This document shows positions 61,090 through 64,000 of a stretch of DNA of 64,000 bases, one piece after another. A program made the position numbers and the translations under genes. Origin of the DNA: JBBSOK01 sp965219125 (GTDB lineage Bacteria; Bacteroidota; Bacteroidia; Flavobacteriales; Flavobacteriaceae); the NCBI GenBank assembly GCA_965219125.1, contig CBDCMO010000002.1:992001-1056000 (forward strand), written 5' to 3'. Below the pieces are notes generated by a model. The model ran no database searches and was not told where the DNA came from. It saw only the letters and a list, made by a program, of their open reading frames with translations. Within the stretch, counting starts at the first letter, position 1. The number at the start of each line of letters is the position of its first letter.

Positions 61090-61905
61090 TTACTCATCCA
61101 TAAAAGTAGACATTACAGCATCGCTCACTCCCATATTAGAGAAACCACCATCATTATATAAATTTTGTAGCGTGACCCTTTTTGTAAGATCGCTAAACAT
61201 AACAATTGTATAGTTTGCGCAATCTAATGCTGTTGCATTTCCAAGTGGAGACATTTTTTCTGCATAAGTTATAAACCCATCAAAACCCTTCACACCTTGG
61301 CCAGCTGTGGTTGGCGTTGGGCTTTGTGAAATAGTGTTCACCCTAACTTTTTTATCTTTTCCAAAGAAATATCCAAAACTTCTGGCAATTGATTCCAGAT
61401 ATGCCTTATTATCTGCCATATCATTATAATCCGGAAAAACCCGTTGCGATGCCATATATGTTAATGCTATTATACTACCCCATTCTGCCATAGCATCTTT
61501 TTGATAAAGCACTTGCATAGTCTTGTGAAATGAAACTGCCGAAACATCCCAACCTTTGTGCGTATATGCATAATTTTGATCTGTGTAGTGATTTCCTTTA
61601 CGAACATTAACAGACATACCAATAGAGTGAAGCACGAAATCAATTTTTCCTCCTAAAATTTCGGTTGATTTTGTTACTAAATTTTCTAAATCCTCAACAC
61701 TTGTTGCGTCGGCAGGTATTATTTCAGCCCCGGTTTTATCGGCCAATTCCTTTATCTGACCCATTCTCATTGCAATTGGTGCATTTGTCAAAACAAATTT
61801 CCCCCCTTCTTCGTGCACCCTTTCTGCCGTTTTCCAAGCAATAGAATTCGCGTCTAAAGCTCCAAATATAATTCCGCGTTTTCCTTTAAGTAAATTGTAA
61901 TTCAT
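61090..61905 (-). CDS. fabI: Enoyl-[acyl-carrier-protein] reductase (NADH) FabI
   Basis: 271 aa, short-chain dehydrogenase fold. NAD-binding GALDANSIAWKTAERV at residues 16-31, the SIGM segment near 96, and the FabI active-site pattern YxxMxxxK in DYNDMADNKAYLES. Reduces enoyl-ACP in the last step of each fatty-acid elongation round. Target of triclosan-type inhibitors. Located downstream of recN with an 86-nt gap. Confidence 0.95.
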   Translation of the reverse strand: MNYNLLKGKRGIIFGALDANSIAWKTAERVHEEGGKFVLTNAPIAMRMGQIKELADKTGAEIIPADATSVEDLENLVTKSTEILGGKIDFVLHSIGMSVNVRKGNHYTDQNYAYTHKGWDVSAVSFHKTMQVLYQKDAMAEWGSIIALTYMASQRVFPDYNDMADNKAYLESIARSFGYFFGKDKKVRVNTISQSPTPTTAGQGVKGFDGFITYAEKMSPLGNATALDCANYTIVMFSDLTKRVTLQNLYNDGGFSNMGVSDAVMSTFMDE

Positions 61906-61991
61906 ATTTTATATCTTAAAAAATTTATACCTATATATTATATCAACTTTTAAATATTCTAAAAAATTATAACCCTATCTCAAAGATACTG

Positions 61992-63644
61992 TTAATTTAA
62001 TAATTCTTTTGCGTTTGCAAGTGCCGCATCTGTTATTTTAGAGCCTCCCAACATTTGTGCTATTTCATTTATACGCTCTTCGGGCGTTAATTGTTTTATT
62101 CGGGTTTGGGTAATATTATCCAAGTCTTCCTTATAAACTTTGATGTGATTTTTGCCTTTTGCCGCAATTTGAGGTAAATGTGTTATACTAATAACTTGCA
62201 TATTTGAAGCCATTTCTAGCATTATATTCGCCATTTTGTTAGCAATCTCTCCCGATACGCCTGTATCAATCTCATCAAAAACTATGGTTGGCAGGTTTTG
62301 ATATTTTGCCAAAATAGCTTTTGTGGCGAGCATTATTCTACTCATTTCTCCTCCCGAAGCCACCTTTTTTAACGCGCCCATTTCTGAACCTTTATTGGCT
62401 GTAAAAAGTACTTCCAAAGAATCAGTCCCGTTTTTTCTGAATTGTTCGCTATGCGTTAATTGATATTCAAATCTCGCATTTGGCAATCCTAAATCTACCA
62501 AATATTCTTCTATTGCTTTTTTTAGAATTGGAATAGCGCCTTTTCTACTTTCGGAAATAATTAAACCTTGTTCAGAAATCTGAATAGTCAGCAATTCTAT
62601 TTTAGCTTCCAATTCCTTGATTTCAGCATCAAGTTGATGCGTGGTTTCAACCGTTTGCGAAAGTGAATTTTGAATTTCTAATAATTCTTCAACCGAAGAA
62701 ACGGAATGTTTTTGCTGAACTTTATAAAGTGATTGAAGCGTTTCCTTAATCTGCTGAAGCATTTCTGGATCTGCCTGAACTTTTTCAGATAAATTATTGA
62801 CAGAATCTAACAAATCCTCCAATTCAATAATGCTGCTATCTAACCTTTTAAAAGCATCATCATACGAAGTTGAAAAATCTTTAATCCGTGAAAGTTTTTT
62901 TCTTGCCTCCTTTGCAGACTCTAACGTGCCAATTTGATCTTCGGTAAATAACTGAATAACTCGTGAAAAAGATTCTTCAATAATTTCGGTATTATTCAAT
63001 GTTTCAAAGGTTTCTTCTAATTGAGGTTGATTAATTTTAGAGAGATTCAAAACTTCTAATTCTTGTAATAAAAACGTACTGTAATCCAATTCCTTATTGG
63101 CTTCTTCCCTATTTAATTTTGCAGAATCTAATTGTTTCGTTATTTGTTGAAAAAATTTTAATGCAACAACATATTTTTGAAGATTCTCAGCATTGTTCGC
63201 CAAAGCATCTATCACTTCCATTTGAAAATCTTCACGCACCAATTCAAGTGTTTCATGTTGGCTATGTACATCTACCAAAAATGGGGCTACAGCTTGTAAT
63301 TGATTCAATGAAACTGGACTGTCGTTTACAAAAGCGCGTGATTTTCCGCCAGGCAAAATTTCCCTTCGCACGATTGTTTGTTCTTCAAAATCGAGATCAT
63401 TCGAAGAAAATAAGGTCTCTAGATTATAACCTGAAATTGAAAAATGACCTTCAATTACACACTTTTTATCTGCAATTTTAACGCTAGCTGCATCTGCCCT
63501 TTTACCCAATAAAAGTCCCAGTGCGCCTAAAATTATAGATTTACCAGCACCTGTTTCGCCTGTAATAATAGTAAGCCCTGAAGATAACGTAAGTTGAACG
63601 TCATCTATTAAGGCGTAATTTTTTATTGTTAGTTGTGTTATCAA
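61992..63644 (-). CDS. recN: DNA repair protein RecN
   Basis: 550 aa, SMC-like ATPase. Starts at a TTG (63644); no other Met precedes the conserved MITQLTIKNYALI. Walker A GETGAGKS at 29-36, central coiled coil about 160-360, signature SGGEMSR and Walker B VFDEIDTGVSG near the C-terminus. Takes part in double-strand break repair with RecA. The DUF4835 gene lies upstream and fabI downstream, all on the minus strand. Confidence 0.94.
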   Translation of the reverse strand: MITQLTIKNYALIDDVQLTLSSGLTIITGETGAGKSIILGALGLLLGKRADAASVKIADKKCVIEGHFSISGYNLETLFSSNDLDFEEQTIVRREILPGGKSRAFVNDSPVSLNQLQAVAPFLVDVHSQHETLELVREDFQMEVIDALANNAENLQKYVVALKFFQQITKQLDSAKLNREEANKELDYSTFLLQELEVLNLSKINQPQLEETFETLNNTEIIEESFSRVIQLFTEDQIGTLESAKEARKKLSRIKDFSTSYDDAFKRLDSSIIELEDLLDSVNNLSEKVQADPEMLQQIKETLQSLYKVQQKHSVSSVEELLEIQNSLSQTVETTHQLDAEIKELEAKIELLTIQISEQGLIISESRKGAIPILKKAIEEYLVDLGLPNARFEYQLTHSEQFRKNGTDSLEVLFTANKGSEMGALKKVASGGEMSRIMLATKAILAKYQNLPTIVFDEIDTGVSGEIANKMANIMLEMASNMQVISITHLPQIAAKGKNHIKVYKEDLDNITQTRIKQLTPEERINEIAQMLGGSKITDAALANAKELLN

Positions 63645-63732
63645 ATTTTAAGCGTGTCCTTTCCAAAAATTTGAAAAAGTGATTCTAAAATACCGAAGAT
63701 TTAAGTACTATACAAGCTGTAAAGCCAATGTT

Positions 63733-64000
63733 TTAAATTTTTATTGCGCTCCAATTTGTACGTTTTGTTGGTGCAATTCTATTTAAATTTTCAACAAATT
63801 GCGCAATATCTACGCCTTGCCCACCACTAAACACAGATTCAATCTCATCGCTTTTCGCATCAAAGAATGTTCTTACCAAAAAAGAATTTGGCCTTCTGTC
63901 ATTAATATCCTTCAATTTTTTTACTGCATCAATTATAGTATTCTTCGCATCTTTTTGGTTTACAGAAAGCAAATCCAAACCTTTGCGGTGATATAAATAA
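63733..64000 (-). CDS. DUF4835 family protein, C-terminal part (cut by window end)
   Basis: Only the last ~89 residues are visible; the frame stays open to the window edge (reading YLYHRKGLDLLSVNQKD upstream of an internal TTG). LLSVNQKDAKNTIIDAVKKL, PNSFLVRTFFDAKSDE and AQFVENLNRIAPTKRTNWSAIKI match the end of DUF4835 proteins, which commonly precede recN in Flavobacteriaceae. Secreted in relatives; function unknown. Confidence 0.8.
   Translation of the reverse strand, partial: YLYHRKGLDLLSVNQKDAKNTIIDAVKKLKDINDRRPNSFLVRTFFDAKSDEIESVFSGGQGVDIAQFVENLNRIAPTKRTNWSAIKI

Overview
The window is chromosomal DNA from a member of the Bacteroidetes, almost certainly the family Flavobacteriaceae; I cannot name the genus from sequence alone. 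The evidence is the low GC content, A-rich start regions with no clear Shine-Dalgarno sequences, several exact TAnnTTTG (-7) promoter boxes, two large secreted proteins with type IX secretion (T9SS type A) C-terminal sorting domains, and many lineage-typical families (LETM1-related biofilm protein, CAL67264-type small membrane protein, DUF4835 next to recN, short MenE, RprX/RprY-like two-component pair). There is no rRNA, tRNA, CRISPR array, prophage or insertion sequence that I can recognise. Nearly all of it is ordinary core chromosome.

Layout. 1-3.9 kb: 5'-truncated alpha/beta hydrolase-OsmC fusion, Cu/Zn superoxide dismutase lipoprotein, an ECF sigma factor with its RskA-like anti-sigma factor, and an SRPBCC protein. 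4-6.9 kb (minus): a TPR lipoprotein and two proteins that look like the two halves of one DUF4331 protein. 7-15.6 kb: LETM1-related protein, EttA with a small lipoprotein, a small membrane protein, an acyl-CoA carboxylase beta subunit, a SusC/vWA chimera and a Coa1-family protein. 15.6-21 kb (minus): menaquinone genes menA, menC and menE with an MBL hydrolase, a CPBP protease and an orphan antitoxin between them. 21-28 kb: a T9SS choice-of-anchor I protein, holA, a stand-alone HsdR-N-type nuclease domain, a family 2 glycosyltransferase and an OmpA lipoprotein. 28-38 kb: uvrB, a metalloprotease, a GH3 enzyme, rluF, hsp20, a DUF2254 protein, a parDE pair, sucC and a TRIC-type channel.

38.4-45.7 kb holds an uncharacterised membrane/AAA+ module: RDD and TRIC proteins diverge from SpoIIM, a multi-pass membrane protein, DUF4129, DUF4350, MoxR and DUF58. 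45.9-52.3 kb: DUF2141, OxyR, small conserved proteins, and a compact DUF4870 - 60-aa secreted peptide - PadR - PspC - head-GIN cluster that looks like an envelope-stress unit. 52.4-64 kb (minus): RprY/RprX-like response regulator and kinase, coaE, ybbR, a glycosyltransferase, a giant GEVED/T9SS protein, fabI, recN and a DUF4835 protein cut by the window end.

The signals least explained by ordinary annotation are: (i) the SpoIIM/RDD/DUF4129/DUF4350/MoxR/DUF58 module; (ii) the split DUF4331 pair; (iii) promoter boxes placed 4-6 nt before start codons of four genes, predicting leaderless mRNAs; (iv) heptamer tandem repeats next to start codons; (v) several dispersed palindromic repeats, one of them in frame inside a glycosyltransferase gene. 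No single system is provably new. Functions beyond family level, and all promoter, terminator and regulatory calls, are read by eye and untested.
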